64,000 bases of DNA from Lachnospiraceae bacterium (GTDB lineage Bacteria > Bacillota > Clostridia > Lachnospirales > Lachnospiraceae). The DNA lies in contig JAEENO010000018.1 in the NCBI GenBank assembly GCA_016283755.1, positions 62,001 to 126,000 on the forward strand. Reading direction: 5' to 3'. Positions 1-9,120 of the stretch are shown in pieces. The first letter of the stretch is position 1, and each line of letters opens with the position of its first letter. The notes under the pieces were generated by a model. The model saw nothing but the letters and a program-made list of their open reading frames with translations, was not told the origin of the DNA and ran no database searches. Made by a program: the position numbers and the translations under genes.

Positions 1-1
1 T

Positions 2-661
2 TCTTTAATAACAGAAAAGCACTTGGCCGACAAAAAGTGTAACATGTTATGTGAAGCCTTTGAAAAAGTGGCTTCCAATACTAATGTTTTAAACGGAGTA
101 ATAGTACATTCCGATTTATTGTTGGATTATCTTAAAAAGCGCTATCCGTATATGTATTTCGTATCTTCAACTACCAAGGTTCTGACTGATTTTAATGATT
201 TGAAAAAAGAATTGGAACGGGAAGAATATAGATACGTTGTGCCGGACTTCAGACTTAATAAGGAATTCAATAAGCTCGAAAGCTTATCGCAGGAACTAAA
301 AGATAAAGTAGAGTTTCTATGTAACGAGTGTTGTTCTTTTAATTGCAATGAAAGAAAAAAGTGTTACGAGAATGTAAGTCGTAAGAGTCTTGGCGAAGAA
401 GCGGAAGATCATATCTGCCATTCTACGGATGCTAAAACCGGTTATCGCTTTTCAAAAGCGATGAAGAACCCGGCCTTTATAGGAACTGACCTTATTTACA
501 GAGGCTATCTGCCAAACGGCTTTTCTAACTTTAAAATAGAGGGCCGTTCCCTTGGCAGTGCGATTGTATTGGAGTTTTTGCTCTATTACATGACAAAACC
601 GGAATATCAGTTAAATGTGCGTGAAGAAATATACTTAGACAGTACGTTGGATTTGTTTTAA
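2..661 (+). CDS. Peptidase U32-like protein, C-terminal part (5' end outside window)
   Basis: The reading frame is open to the left edge of the window, so the gene probably starts upstream; an internal TTG at 23 is the first possible start inside. The visible part is about 219 codons. It carries a run typical of U32/UbiU-like proteins: a stretch reading VPDFRLNKEF, then a cysteine cluster (CNECC, CNERKKC) that in the family can bind a metal or an iron-sulfur cluster, then IEGRSLGS near the C-terminus. I infer a U32-family relative. The substrate cannot be told. It is followed after 22 bp by msrA, with no terminator between them, so the two may be co-transcribed. Confidence 0.5.
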   Translation, partial: SLITEKHLADKKCNMLCEAFEKVASNTNVLNGVIVHSDLLLDYLKKRYPYMYFVSSTTKVLTDFNDLKKELEREEYRYVVPDFRLNKEFNKLESLSQELKDKVEFLCNECCSFNCNERKKCYENVSRKSLGEEAEDHICHSTDAKTGYRFSKAMKNPAFIGTDLIYRGYLPNGFSNFKIEGRSLGSAIVLEFLLYYMTKPEYQLNVREEIYLDSTLDLF

Positions 662-683
662 TGATTATAATGAGGGATTAAAT

Positions 684-1169
684 ATGAAAGCATATTTTGC
701 GGGAGGCTGTTTCTGGTGTGTGACACCGATTTATAAGATTTACGGCGTCGATAAAGTAGTCTGCGGTTATTCCGGCGGCGATGAAGTAAATCCTACATAT
801 GAGGATGTCAAGAAGCAGAAGACAGGTCACAGAGAGACAATCTGCCTTGAATACGATGAGAAGAATGTTACCTATGATAACCTTCTTGATATCTATCTTG
901 CAAATGTAGATCCGTTTGATTCGGAAGGTCAGTTTATTGATAAGGGATTTTCTTACACCCTTGCAATCTATTACACGACCGAAGATGAAAAGAAAAAAGC
1001 GGAAGCAAAAATTGCAGCTCTTGAAGAAAAAGAAGGTCGCAAGACTGCAATAGCAATAGAGCCGTTTAAGGCATTCTACGAAGCGGAAGAAGAGCATCAG
1101 GATTATTATCTTAAGAATCCTGAGAATTTTGAAAAAGAGCTTATTGAAAGCGGCCGTAAGAAAATTTGA
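684..1169 (+). CDS. msrA: Peptide methionine-(S)-S-oxide reductase MsrA
   Basis: Repairs oxidised methionine in proteins, reducing the S-sulfoxide with electrons from thioredoxin. The signature GCFWC lies at residues 8-12, with the catalytic cysteine at 9; the conserved EEEHQDYYLKNP element lies near the C-terminus. At 161 residues it is a normal single-domain MsrA, not fused to MsrB. A GAGGG ribosome binding site about 8 bases upstream supports the ATG at 684. The gene ends just before a strong terminator hairpin. It is a cytoplasmic enzyme that fits an anaerobe coping with oxygen exposure. Confidence 0.93.
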   Translation: MKAYFAGGCFWCVTPIYKIYGVDKVVCGYSGGDEVNPTYEDVKKQKTGHRETICLEYDEKNVTYDNLLDIYLANVDPFDSEGQFIDKGFSYTLAIYYTTEDEKKKAEAKIAALEEKEGRKTAIAIEPFKAFYEAEEEHQDYYLKNPENFEKELIESGRKKI

Positions 1170-1177
1170 TACAAGTA

Positions 1178-1213
1178 AAGCCCCGGGATACGAAAAATCC
1201 CGGGGCTTATTGT
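1178..1213. terminator. Bidirectional rho-independent terminator between msrA and the ABC exporter
   Basis: A perfect 12-bp stem (1178-1189 with 1197-1208) with a 7-base loop, rich in GC and flanked by A/T runs on both sides. It lies between two convergent genes and can end transcripts from both. Confidence 0.9.
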
Positions 1214-1236
1214 ATATCGAAAATAGCTATTGAGAG

Positions 1237-2970
1237 TTAACTCTCCGTCACCTGAGCTTTTTGCATATTGTAATATACGCCCTTTTTCTCCATAAGCTCT
1301 GCGTGAGTTCCACGCTCTACAATTTCACCGTCATTAATTACGAGAATCAAATCTGCATTCATTATTGTTGAGAGGCGATGCGCGATTGCAATAATTGTGC
1401 GTTTTCCTGCAAGTTCACCGATAGCCTTCTGAATCTGACGTTCGGTTGCAACATCGACTGAAGCGGTCGCTTCATCAAGTACAATAATAGGACTCGTACG
1501 TAAGATGGCGCGGGCGATTGCCACACGCTGCTTTTGACCACCCGAAAGTCTTAATCCTCGTTCTCCGACCTGTGTCTCATATTGCTGCGGCATATGGAGA
1601 ATATCTTCATGGATATGAGCAGCTTTGGCAGCAGCTTCTATTTCTTCTCGTGTCGCATCCGGACGCGCATATCCGATGTTCTCGGCGATGCTTCCGTTAA
1701 AGAGGAATGTATCCTGCAATACCGGAGAGATATTATGCCTTAAGCTTTCCAAAGTAACAGTTTTAATATCCTGGCCGTCAATTAATATCTTTCCCTCAAT
1801 CGGGTCGTAGAATCTTGATATAAGCTGGGTTGCGGTGGTTTTACCTACACCTGTCGGACCGACGAGGGCAACCATCATTCCCGGTTCGCATGAGAATGAG
1901 ACATGCTTTAATACCGGAACTTCATTCTCGTAATGGAAGGTTACATTATCAAAGCAAAGTGCGCCTTTTACATCCGTTAACGGCTTTGCGTCCTTTGCAT
2001 TCTGAATTGCGGACGGTGTATCAAGTATCAAGGCCACACGTTCAGCACCGGCTAATGACTGCTGTAAGTTTTCAAGAAGGTTGGCAAGGCCTGATACAGG
2101 TGCGTAGAAAAGCGAGAGATATAATACAAATGCTACAATATCCGCAACGCTTATTTCTTTTCTGTATGCGAGGTAACCGCCGAAGAATACAACAAGTACG
2201 GTTCCGAGTGAGGATAAAAGTTCTACACACGGATGGAAAATCGCACTTGCGCGAAGAGCACGGAGCATAGCAACAACCTGTTCAAGGCTTTTTCTTCTGA
2301 CACGTTCACCTTCGTATTCCTCCTGACCGAAAGCCTGAATCTCATGAAGACCCGAAAGGCTGTCCTGCAACTGTGCGTTAAGTTCGCCCATTACCTTCTG
2401 CGAAGCCTTGAAAAACGGTCTTACTACTTTAGAGAAAATTACTCCTGATATAAGAATAAGCGGAATCGGGCAGCAGGTGATAAGCGCAAGCTTCCAGTTA
2501 ATCGTAAGAAGTATAACAAGTACTCCGACAAATGTTATAAGGTTAGTTATAATATCGGGAATCATATGTGCGTATAAAAGCTCGAAATCCCTGGTATCGT
2601 TAACCACTCGGCTCATAAGATCGCCGGTCTGCTTGTCATGAAAGAAAGTAAGGTCAAGGCACTGAAGCTTGTCATATAAGCGGCTTCTTAAATCACCGAC
2701 AAGATACCACGCTGCTCTGTGAGCAAGATAATTGCTTAAGAATCTGAACAATACCCTTAATAAGTAGAGGGCAAGCAAGATATAAGCAAGTCGTATAATT
2801 GTCGAAAGAGAGCTTTTATCAACGCCTTCCTGTACTATTCCGGTCATGAAAGATAATACCTTAGGAGCGGTAAGATTAACCAACGTAAGACCGAAAGTCG
2901 ATAGAATCGCGATTACATACAATCCCTTGTATCTGGCTGCTTCTCGCGTCAGCTTTAAAAGTGTTTTCAT
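1237..2970 (-). CDS. ABC exporter half-transporter (fused permease and ATPase)
   Basis: A 577-residue exporter that should work as a homodimer, moving drugs, lipids or peptides outward. The N-terminal ~310 residues form the six-helix membrane domain. The ATPase domain shows Walker A GPTGVGKTT (~368), signature LSGGQKQRVAIARAIL (~475) and Walker B IIVLDEATASVD (~493), followed by an H-loop (IAHRLST). All ATPase motifs are intact. An AAGGAGA site precedes the ATG at 2970. Exporters of this class often occur as gene pairs, but only one is present here, so a homodimer is the simpler reading. The substrate is unknown. It is transcribed divergently from the amidohydrolase gene. Confidence 0.9.
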   Translation of the reverse strand: MKTLLKLTREAARYKGLYVIAILSTFGLTLVNLTAPKVLSFMTGIVQEGVDKSSLSTIIRLAYILLALYLLRVLFRFLSNYLAHRAAWYLVGDLRSRLYDKLQCLDLTFFHDKQTGDLMSRVVNDTRDFELLYAHMIPDIITNLITFVGVLVILLTINWKLALITCCPIPLILISGVIFSKVVRPFFKASQKVMGELNAQLQDSLSGLHEIQAFGQEEYEGERVRRKSLEQVVAMLRALRASAIFHPCVELLSSLGTVLVVFFGGYLAYRKEISVADIVAFVLYLSLFYAPVSGLANLLENLQQSLAGAERVALILDTPSAIQNAKDAKPLTDVKGALCFDNVTFHYENEVPVLKHVSFSCEPGMMVALVGPTGVGKTTATQLISRFYDPIEGKILIDGQDIKTVTLESLRHNISPVLQDTFLFNGSIAENIGYARPDATREEIEAAAKAAHIHEDILHMPQQYETQVGERGLRLSGGQKQRVAIARAILRTSPIIVLDEATASVDVATERQIQKAIGELAGKRTIIAIAHRLSTIMNADLILVINDGEIVERGTHAELMEKKGVYYNMQKAQVTES

Positions 2971-3058
2971 TGCAGTCTCCTTTTCAATATGCAGTTTATC
3001 TATACATATAGTTTAAGTTATCAAAGAGCAAAATGGAATAGGTTTGTCGGGAATTTTA

Positions 3059-3087
3059 TTGTATGCGGACTGTGGTTGTTCTATAAT
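3059..3087 (+). promoter_or_regulatory. Sigma-A type promoter for the amidohydrolase operon
   Basis: TTGTAT at 3059-3064, a 17-base spacer, and a perfect TATAAT at 3082-3087, 41 bases before the start codon at 3128. A second TATAAT-like stretch lies close to the ribosome binding site and lacks a matching -35. Confidence 0.65.
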
Positions 3088-3127
3088 CAATTCATAGGCT
3101 TTACAATATAATATAGGAGGCGTAACT

Positions 3128-4270
3128 ATGCGTAAATTATTGATTAAGAACGGATTGGTCTATAATGCGGTTGAGAGAGAACCTAAAAAGGTTGATATTT
3201 TGTCGGTGGACGGCAAAATTACAAAGATTGAAGCGTCAATAAGCGATACGGATGCAACTGTTATTGATGCTGAGGGTAAGAGAGTTTATCCGGGATTTAT
3301 AGATGCACATACACATCTCGGACTTGATACTTCCAATGCTGCATTTGACGTGGATTATAATGAAATGAACGGTCCGGTAACACCGCAGGTAAGAGCTATT
3401 GACGGATATAATCCGATGGATAAGTCGATTGAACTTGCGAGAAAAGGTGGAGTTACAACTATTTGTACAGGCCCGGGCTCTGCTAACGTTCTTGGCGGAA
3501 CTTTTATGGCGGTTAAGACATACGGAAAGCGCGTAGATGACGTCGTAATTAAAAAAGAAGTGGCAATGAAGGCAGCATTTGGAGAGAATCCTAAGCGTTG
3601 CTATAAGGATAAGGCAATTTCATCAAGAATGACGACGGCCTCAATTCTTCGTACCAATCTTAGCAAGGCTAAGGAATATCTTAGAAAGCTTGAGGCTGCA
3701 GGTGATGATAATGAGAAGCGTCCGGGATTTGATGCTGTTATGGAGGCTTTAATTCCTGTAGTTAAGGGAGAGATGCCTATAAAAGCGCATGCACATAGGG
3801 CTGATGATATATTTACAGCTATAAGAATCGCAAAAGAATTCGGAGTTAAGCTTACATTGGAGCATGTAACGGACGGAGCTTTAATAGCTGATGAATTGGC
3901 TTCAGAGCATTACCCATGTGCGGTAGGTCCTTCACTCGGTCATCCGTCGAAGTTAGAGCTTAATAATAAGAGCTTTGAGACTCCGGGAATTCTTGCAAAG
4001 GCAGGATGCGATGTATCAATTATTACCGATGCGGGCGTAATACCGCAGGAATATCTGGCGCTTTGTGCGGGACTTGCTGTTAAGGCAGGAATGGATTCTT
4101 TCGAAGCGTTAAAGGCCATTACCATTAACCCTGCAAAGCATATCGGAATAGAAGACAGAGTGGGATCGATTGAAGTGGGAAAGGATGCGGATTTTGTCAT
4201 TTCCGAAGGAGATCCTATGTTATCCGAGACAAGAATTCTTAATGTTATTATAGACGGCGAGGAGAGATAA
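3128..4270 (+). CDS. Amidohydrolase (imidazolonepropionase-like metallohydrolase)
   Basis: A 380-residue member of the amidohydrolase superfamily, metal-dependent cytoplasmic hydrolases of cyclic amides or similar bonds. Metal ligands visible in order: HTH in GFIDAHTHLG (~61-63), histidines in KAHAHRADD (~221-223), LEHVTDG (~245) and the aspartate in ITDAG (~301). The C-terminal strand DADFVISEGDP, usual for the small beta domain, is present. The substrate cannot be named from the sequence; the class includes imidazolonepropionase, dipeptidases and others. A GGAGG site precedes the ATG. The stop codon overlaps the start of the next gene (TAATG), so the two are translationally coupled. Confidence 0.85.
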   Translation: MRKLLIKNGLVYNAVEREPKKVDILSVDGKITKIEASISDTDATVIDAEGKRVYPGFIDAHTHLGLDTSNAAFDVDYNEMNGPVTPQVRAIDGYNPMDKSIELARKGGVTTICTGPGSANVLGGTFMAVKTYGKRVDDVVIKKEVAMKAAFGENPKRCYKDKAISSRMTTASILRTNLSKAKEYLRKLEAAGDDNEKRPGFDAVMEALIPVVKGEMPIKAHAHRADDIFTAIRIAKEFGVKLTLEHVTDGALIADELASEHYPCAVGPSLGHPSKLELNNKSFETPGILAKAGCDVSIITDAGVIPQEYLALCAGLAVKAGMDSFEALKAITINPAKHIGIEDRVGSIEVGKDADFVISEGDPMLSETRILNVIIDGEER

Positions 4271-4902
4271 TGATAAATATTACGGAATACGGAGACAGGG
4301 ATGCTAAGAAGGTTCTTATTTATCTGACGACTGAAGATGATGAGGAATCTGTTAATAACGTACTTGAATTGATCGGTAAAGATGCGAACGAATCTTTTTG
4401 CCTCGCGGCATATATGATTCACGACTGGAATAAAGAGCTTTCACCGTGGCCTGCCCCTGCTGTATTCGGTAAAGAAGACTTTGGAGACGGAGCCGCTGAT
4501 ACCCTTAAGAAAATTCTTAATTACTGTACCGATACAACCAAGACTTATTATATCGGCGGTTATTCGCTCGCGGGTCTTTTCGCACTCTGGGCAGCGTATA
4601 ATTCCGTAATATTTAAAGGTGTGGCAGCAGTTTCTCCGTCCATGTGGTTTCCGAACTTTGATACTTACATGGAAGAGCATGAGATTAAGACAGGTAATGT
4701 CTACTTAAGTCTCGGTGACAGGGAGGAGAAGACTAAAAATCCTATAATGGCAACAGTCGGAAACAAGATAAAAAAAGCGCACACGCTTTTAGAATCAAAG
4801 GGCGTTAATTGTACTTTCAAATTAAATGAAGGCAATCATTTTAAAGACGTTGATATAAGAACAGCAAAGGGCTATATATGGCTTATTAATCATCAGCAGT
4901 AA
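4270..4902 (+). CDS. Alpha/beta-hydrolase, esterase-like
   Basis: A 210-residue protein with the nucleophile-elbow motif GYSLAG (~97-102) and a late histidine in EGNHFKD, which fits the serine and histidine of an alpha/beta-hydrolase triad. It resembles the putative esterase group related to esterase D and enterochelin esterase. No signal peptide is seen, so it is probably cytoplasmic. Its start overlaps the amidohydrolase stop by one base, and proC follows after 12 bp, so the three genes form an operon. The substrate is not known; the coupling suggests it may act with the amidohydrolase. Confidence 0.65.
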   Translation: MINITEYGDRDAKKVLIYLTTEDDEESVNNVLELIGKDANESFCLAAYMIHDWNKELSPWPAPAVFGKEDFGDGAADTLKKILNYCTDTTKTYYIGGYSLAGLFALWAAYNSVIFKGVAAVSPSMWFPNFDTYMEEHEIKTGNVYLSLGDREEKTKNPIMATVGNKIKKAHTLLESKGVNCTFKLNEGNHFKDVDIRTAKGYIWLINHQQ

Positions 4903-4914
4903 AGGAGAAGACAC

Positions 4915-5721
4915 ATGAATATAGGTTTAATAGGTGCGGGACATCTTGGAAAGGCATTTTTGTCGGGACTTTCAAGAAACGGTGTTAGAGCAAATACCAT
5001 AACGGTTAATGCAAGAACGGAAGATACGATGAACAGTATAAAAGCTCAGTATCCGGACATTAACGTGACATCGGATAAGAAAGAGCTTATTGCCGAGTCG
5101 GATATGGTAGTTATAGCTGTTAAGCCGCAGAATGCACGTGAGGTAATTACCGGGATTAATGCATATGATTGGTCGGATAAAATTATCGTAAGCTTTATGG
5201 CGGGAATTACACTTGCTGATTTGAGAGAGCTTTTCAATGATAAGGATAATAGCCTTAACATTATAAGAGTTATGCCGAGTATCGGAATCGCGACATGCAA
5301 GGGTGTAATGGGCTTTTGTTATGAAGGGAATGTACCGCGTGTTGATGAGGTAAAAGCCATATTCGAAAAACTCGGATATGTAATTACACTTTCCGAAGAC
5401 AGATTCGATAATGTAATGGTCAGCGCGGCAAGCGGACTTGCTTTTGTAACCTATCTTATGAAAGAGTATCGTGATGCCTGCGACTTATTGCTTAATGATA
5501 CTGAGGCAAGCGAAACGATTACAAGGATGATTTTCGAGAACGCTCTTGAAATAGTGGAAAGCGGCGCTGAATCCATGGAAAGCCTTATAGATAAGATATG
5601 TACCAAAGGAGGCGTCACGGAAGCCGGAATCGAAGCACTTGAAAAGGGAGACATTAAGGACAAAGTCAGCGCATGCTTTGATGCCGCGTTAAAGCGTACG
5701 AACGAGTTATTAAATAACTAG
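4915..5721 (+). CDS. proC: Pyrroline-5-carboxylate reductase family protein
   Basis: Catalyses the last step of proline synthesis, NAD(P)H-dependent reduction of pyrroline-5-carboxylate. An N-terminal Rossmann motif GLIGAGHLG (residues 4-12), the VIAVKPQN and VMPSIG segments, and the dimerisation-domain signature TKGGVTEAGIEAL are all recognisable in 268 residues. The ASGLAFVTY stretch replaces the commoner SGSGPAY, so this is a divergent family member and could have a related imine-reductase role. An AAGGAGA site precedes the ATG. It sits third in the operon starting at 3128. Confidence 0.8.
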   Translation: MNIGLIGAGHLGKAFLSGLSRNGVRANTITVNARTEDTMNSIKAQYPDINVTSDKKELIAESDMVVIAVKPQNAREVITGINAYDWSDKIIVSFMAGITLADLRELFNDKDNSLNIIRVMPSIGIATCKGVMGFCYEGNVPRVDEVKAIFEKLGYVITLSEDRFDNVMVSAASGLAFVTYLMKEYRDACDLLLNDTEASETITRMIFENALEIVESGAESMESLIDKICTKGGVTEAGIEALEKGDIKDKVSACFDAALKRTNELLNN

Positions 5722-5740
5722 AATAAGAGAGGTGGCTTGA

Positions 5741-6322
5741 ATGCATAATTATAAGGATTTTGAAGTTAACATCATATCGGAAGAACGAATCGAAACGGAG
5801 CATCTTATTCTTAGAAAAGCTCGGCCGGAAGATACCAAAGCCATATGGAAGAATGTCTGGTCTGATGAAGAAGTGGCAAAATATATGCTTTGGATACCGA
5901 CTAAGACTGAGGAAGAAGCAAATGACAGAATGGAGCGGACAATCTTCTATCAGGGAAAGATACCGGCCTTTTTTACATGCCTTAAAGATACCGACGAGCC
6001 TATAGGATTTGCGGGGATTAAGGAAGTCGAAGAAGGAGTTTACGAGGATTGCGGTGCCTGCTTTATGAGGACCTGCCAGCGAAAGGGCTATGGAAAAGAA
6101 ATGATAGCCGCACTAACGACTCTAGCCTTTGAAAAGTTCCATGCAAAGGCTGTAAGGTTCGGCTGCTTTGAAGAGAATATACCATCTAAGAGCCTTATAG
6201 AAAGCATGGGGTTTACGTTCCTTAATAAAGTTCCGGAAGTAAGAGAAAAAGACGGATATGAGTATATCGCTTTAAATTACATAATGTATAATCCGGATCA
6301 TGACAAAAACAACTTAACGTAG
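5741..6322 (+). CDS. GNAT-family N-acetyltransferase (RimJ/RimL-like)
   Basis: A 193-residue acetyl-CoA-dependent transferase. The start LETEHLILR-like segment (IETEHLILRKARPEDT) is typical of the Acetyltransf_3/RimJ type, and the acetyl-CoA pyrophosphate loop QRKGYGKEM is visible near residue 122. The last part, SKSLIESMGFTF, matches the family's C-terminal strand. Proteins of this type acetylate ribosomal protein N-termini or small molecules; the target here is unknown. It follows proC after 19 bp with its own GAGAGGTGG site, so it is likely the last gene of that operon. Confidence 0.82.
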   Translation: MHNYKDFEVNIISEERIETEHLILRKARPEDTKAIWKNVWSDEEVAKYMLWIPTKTEEEANDRMERTIFYQGKIPAFFTCLKDTDEPIGFAGIKEVEEGVYEDCGACFMRTCQRKGYGKEMIAALTTLAFEKFHAKAVRFGCFEENIPSKSLIESMGFTFLNKVPEVREKDGYEYIALNYIMYNPDHDKNNLT

Positions 6323-6360
6323 ATAACATGTATGAAAAGTAGTATAATATTACTGATTAA

Positions 6361-6372
6361 TGAACGCGTTCA
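6361..6372. promoter_or_regulatory. Perfect 12-bp palindrome, candidate operator of the MFS gene
   Basis: TGAACGCGTTCA is self-complementary and lies 30 bases before the MFS start codon and just after a TATAAT (around 6343), where a repressor would block initiation. No -35 of good quality is seen. Assignment as an operator is inference. Confidence 0.4.
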
Positions 6373-6401
6373 ATCTGCGTTCGATAGTAGGAGGAAGATT
6401 T

Positions 6402-7799
6402 ATGAGAGAGAGCAAGAGGAACCGAGAGGCAATTGAGCTTGCCAAGCTTAAAATCTTACAGGCAGCAAAAAAGCCTGCATGTTATCTCGGAATCGTTATG
6501 GTTGTGCTGACAATCGTCTACATCGTAGATGAGATCACATCCAGCATGAACTCGGCAATGCAGCCGTACATTTTATTCGATCTTTTTAACATCACATCAA
6601 GAGATGTCAATTCAGAGCTTTATAAGCATGCAATTAATGTAATAGCACCGCTTTCGATGCTGTCGACATTCCTGCTTATAATTACCCCGTTTTACAAGGC
6701 ACTTGCTGACAGATTCGGCCGAAGAATATTCCTTATGATTAACACTATGGGAATGGGCATCGGAATGCTTGTTGTAATGACTTCAACAACAGTTGTACAG
6801 TACATAATCGGTGTATTTGTAATGTCATTCTTCACCCCTAACGATATGCAGGTACTTTATATTATGGAAGTCGCCCCGAAGGAAAAGCGCGCGACCTACA
6901 GCTTTATCGCTAAGGGAATCGCACTTATGAGTGCATCGCTTATCGGTGTATTTTCTAAGCTTTTCCTAAGAGAAGAGCTTGTTCAAAGCTGGAAGAATGT
7001 ATATTTCATTCCGGTAGTACTTGCGCTTGTTATCGGATTTGCCTGCATCTTCTTTGTTAAGGAGACACCTGTATTCCTGGATCAGAGAATCGCATATCTC
7101 TCACTCACGGAAGAAGAGAGAAAAGCCAAGAAAGAAGAAGAGAAGAGAAACAATACTTCCGAGAACGGCGGCGTTATCAATGCGCTCAAGTTCATCTTCT
7201 CCAATAAGCAGTTAAGATGGATATTGATTGCAGGATTTATCTTCTTTGCAACAACAGTATATACATCATATTATGCAACGGTGCTTGAGGGCGCAATGTC
7301 AACCGCAAGTGTTGCAACCGCAATAATGATATTCCCGTTTTTTAACGGTTTTATGACAATCATATCCGGAATTATTTCGGACAGACTCGGAAGAAAGAAA
7401 GTATGTATCTTACTTGGCTCGATAACACTTATCGCATTACTTGTATTCATCGTTGCCTGCCGTGAGGCCTGGGGTCCGGTTGCTGCCGGAATCGCATATG
7501 GTATTTCAATCGGCGGTCTTTGGTCAATGTCAGATACAATAATACTTACAATGCCTGCGGAATCAACTCCGTCAGGAATGAGAGCATCCGTTATGGGAAC
7601 TATCTCCGTACTTATAGGTTCCGGAATGTTCGTAGGACAGGCATTATTCATTCTTTTACAGAATATAATCTCTATGGATATGGTATTCCTTCTTATAAGT
7701 GTACCGTTTATGGTAATATCACTCCTTATCATTATGGGCAAAGTCAAGGAAACCAAGGATGTAGATTTAGAGAATATTACTGCGGACACATATAAGTAA
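6402..7799 (+). CDS. MFS transporter
   Basis: A 465-residue polytopic protein of the major facilitator superfamily with about 12 hydrophobic segments. The family loop motif between helices 2 and 3 appears as ADRFGRR (~100) and its repeat in the second half as SDRLGRKK (~326). The frame stays open to an ATG at 6360, but the GGAGGA site at 6390-6395 fixes the start at 6402. The central loop (~residues 230-260) is strongly charged. Substrate unknown; sugar-like or drug transport are both possible. The sce7726 gene follows after 8 bp and shares the terminator at 8464. Confidence 0.85.
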   Translation: MRESKRNREAIELAKLKILQAAKKPACYLGIVMVVLTIVYIVDEITSSMNSAMQPYILFDLFNITSRDVNSELYKHAINVIAPLSMLSTFLLIITPFYKALADRFGRRIFLMINTMGMGIGMLVVMTSTTVVQYIIGVFVMSFFTPNDMQVLYIMEVAPKEKRATYSFIAKGIALMSASLIGVFSKLFLREELVQSWKNVYFIPVVLALVIGFACIFFVKETPVFLDQRIAYLSLTEEERKAKKEEEKRNNTSENGGVINALKFIFSNKQLRWILIAGFIFFATTVYTSYYATVLEGAMSTASVATAIMIFPFFNGFMTIISGIISDRLGRKKVCILLGSITLIALLVFIVACREAWGPVAAGIAYGISIGGLWSMSDTIILTMPAESTPSGMRASVMGTISVLIGSGMFVGQALFILLQNIISMDMVFLLISVPFMVISLLIIMGKVKETKDVDLENITADTYK

Positions 7800-7807
7800 G
7801 GATAGAA

Positions 7808-8458
7808 ATGCTGCACGATAAAGATATACGCGAGCCGTTATTCAACTATCTCGAAGATGTCTTCGGGAAAACCAGAATAATGGAAGAGAAGATGATGGGA
7901 AGGTCCCGGGCGGACGTGCTTATGGTAATTGAAGATGCCATAGTGGGCATCGAAATTAAGTCGGATGCAGACACATATACAAGGCTTTCTTCCCAGGTTA
8001 AGGATTACGATAAATATTTTGATTATAATATAATCGTTGCCGGAACAGCTCACGGAAGCCATGTTAAGGAACATGTACCTGAGTACTGGGGAATAATAAC
8101 GGTAGAAGAAGTTGATGGTAAGCCTGATTTCTACATGCTAAGAAAGCCTGAGATTAATCCTAACGTTGAGATTGCCAACAAGATAAGAATACTTTGGCGC
8201 CCTGAGCTTGCAATGCTCCAGGAGAAGTACGAAATGCCCAAGTACGCATATCTTAGTAAAAGCGCCGTCACCGCAAAGATACTTAAATTTAAGGAAGACG
8301 ACATCGCGACACTCAATCATGACATAAGTGAGCTTTTATTCGAAAGGGATTACGAGAAGATGCTTGCGGATATCGCAGAGTACAGAAAGGCTGCAACACC
8401 ACGTCGCAGAGGACAGAAGCGTAGCACAAGAATAAAAAGAATAAGAAAGAAATTATAG
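7808..8458 (+). CDS. sce7726 family protein
   Basis: A 216-residue protein of the sce7726 family. Visible family features are RADVLMVIEDAIVGIEIKSDADTYTRL in pieces: the acidic residues and lysine of the D..V...GIEIKSD core resemble a PD-(D/E)XK nuclease fold, followed by QVKDYDKYFDY and VPEYWGI. The C-terminus is very basic (RRRGQKRSTRIKRIRKK), suggesting nucleic-acid binding. No experimentally fixed role is known to me; a DNA-repair or nuclease role is inference. It is cotranscribed with the MFS gene and ends at a terminator. Confidence 0.75.
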   Translation: MLHDKDIREPLFNYLEDVFGKTRIMEEKMMGRSRADVLMVIEDAIVGIEIKSDADTYTRLSSQVKDYDKYFDYNIIVAGTAHGSHVKEHVPEYWGIITVEEVDGKPDFYMLRKPEINPNVEIANKIRILWRPELAMLQEKYEMPKYAYLSKSAVTAKILKFKEDDIATLNHDISELLFERDYEKMLADIAEYRKAATPRRRGQKRSTRIKRIRKKL

Positions 8459-8463
8459 AAAAG

Positions 8464-8490
8464 GGGCGGTTCATCAACCGCCCTTTTGTT
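8464..8490. terminator. Rho-independent terminator between sce7726 and the lipoprotein gene
   Basis: Stem GGGCGGTT/AACCGCCC (8464-8471 and 8476-8483) with a 4-base loop and a following T-rich tail; an A-rich left flank lets it serve the convergent gene too. Confidence 0.85.
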
Positions 8491-8498
8491 ATGCCTTA

Positions 8499-9047
8499 TT
8501 ATTCTATTGCAAAGAACAATGCGTCAAGCATGCTGCTTATCGTCATCTGAGATAAACCCTCGCCGATATTATAAGCATAATATGTTCCATTTAATTCAAA
8601 AGTATAAACCGTAACACCTTCTGCTTCAACGTATCCGCATTCAAGATCTACAAGTCCCGAACCGGATTCTACCGAGACGGTGTAAGGATCTTTAATCTCG
8701 GAATCCTTATAACCGGAAAGACCCTTTACGGAATCGGCATCCTTTGTCATTCTTAAGACGCATAAGGTGTCGCCGCCGTTAACATTGGTTACTACGAAAG
8801 AAATCTCACCGATTTTTCCGTTAAGGATTGAAAGCGTTGCATCTTCGGAAAGAATTGTCGAATCGATCTTTATGCCAAGTTCGTCTTCAAATTCGGATGA
8901 ATCGCTGATTTCAACGATTGCCATATCTTCTTCGCTTATAATATCATTATTGGAATCATCAGGTCCCGCTGACTTTATGATTTCATCTTTTTTGCCGCAG
9001 CCTGTAAGCATAAGAAGTACTGCTGCAAGGATTAAGTATTTTTTCAT
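8499..9047 (-). CDS. DUF4358-type lipoprotein
   Basis: A 182-residue secreted lipoprotein. The start at 9047 is chosen because GGGAGG lies 6-8 bases upstream; an in-frame ATG at 9095 has no ribosome binding site. The N-terminus is a lipoprotein signal ending in LTGC, so the mature protein begins at the cysteine near residue 17 and is anchored outside the membrane. After an acidic, low-complexity linker (GPDDSNNDIISEED) the rest resembles DUF4358 proteins, common in Lachnospiraceae and without a known role. It is a single gene, convergent with sce7726. Confidence 0.7.
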   Translation of the reverse strand: MKKYLILAAVLLMLTGCGKKDEIIKSAGPDDSNNDIISEEDMAIVEISDSSEFEDELGIKIDSTILSEDATLSILNGKIGEISFVVTNVNGGDTLCVLRMTKDADSVKGLSGYKDSEIKDPYTVSVESGSGLVDLECGYVEAEGVTVYTFELNGTYYAYNIGEGLSQMTISSMLDALFFAIE

Positions 9048-9120
9048 ATTGTTGCCTCCCTTGTATAACATCTGATATTTTACCACAAAACTCAATATAA
9101 GTCATCAAAACTCGACGTAT

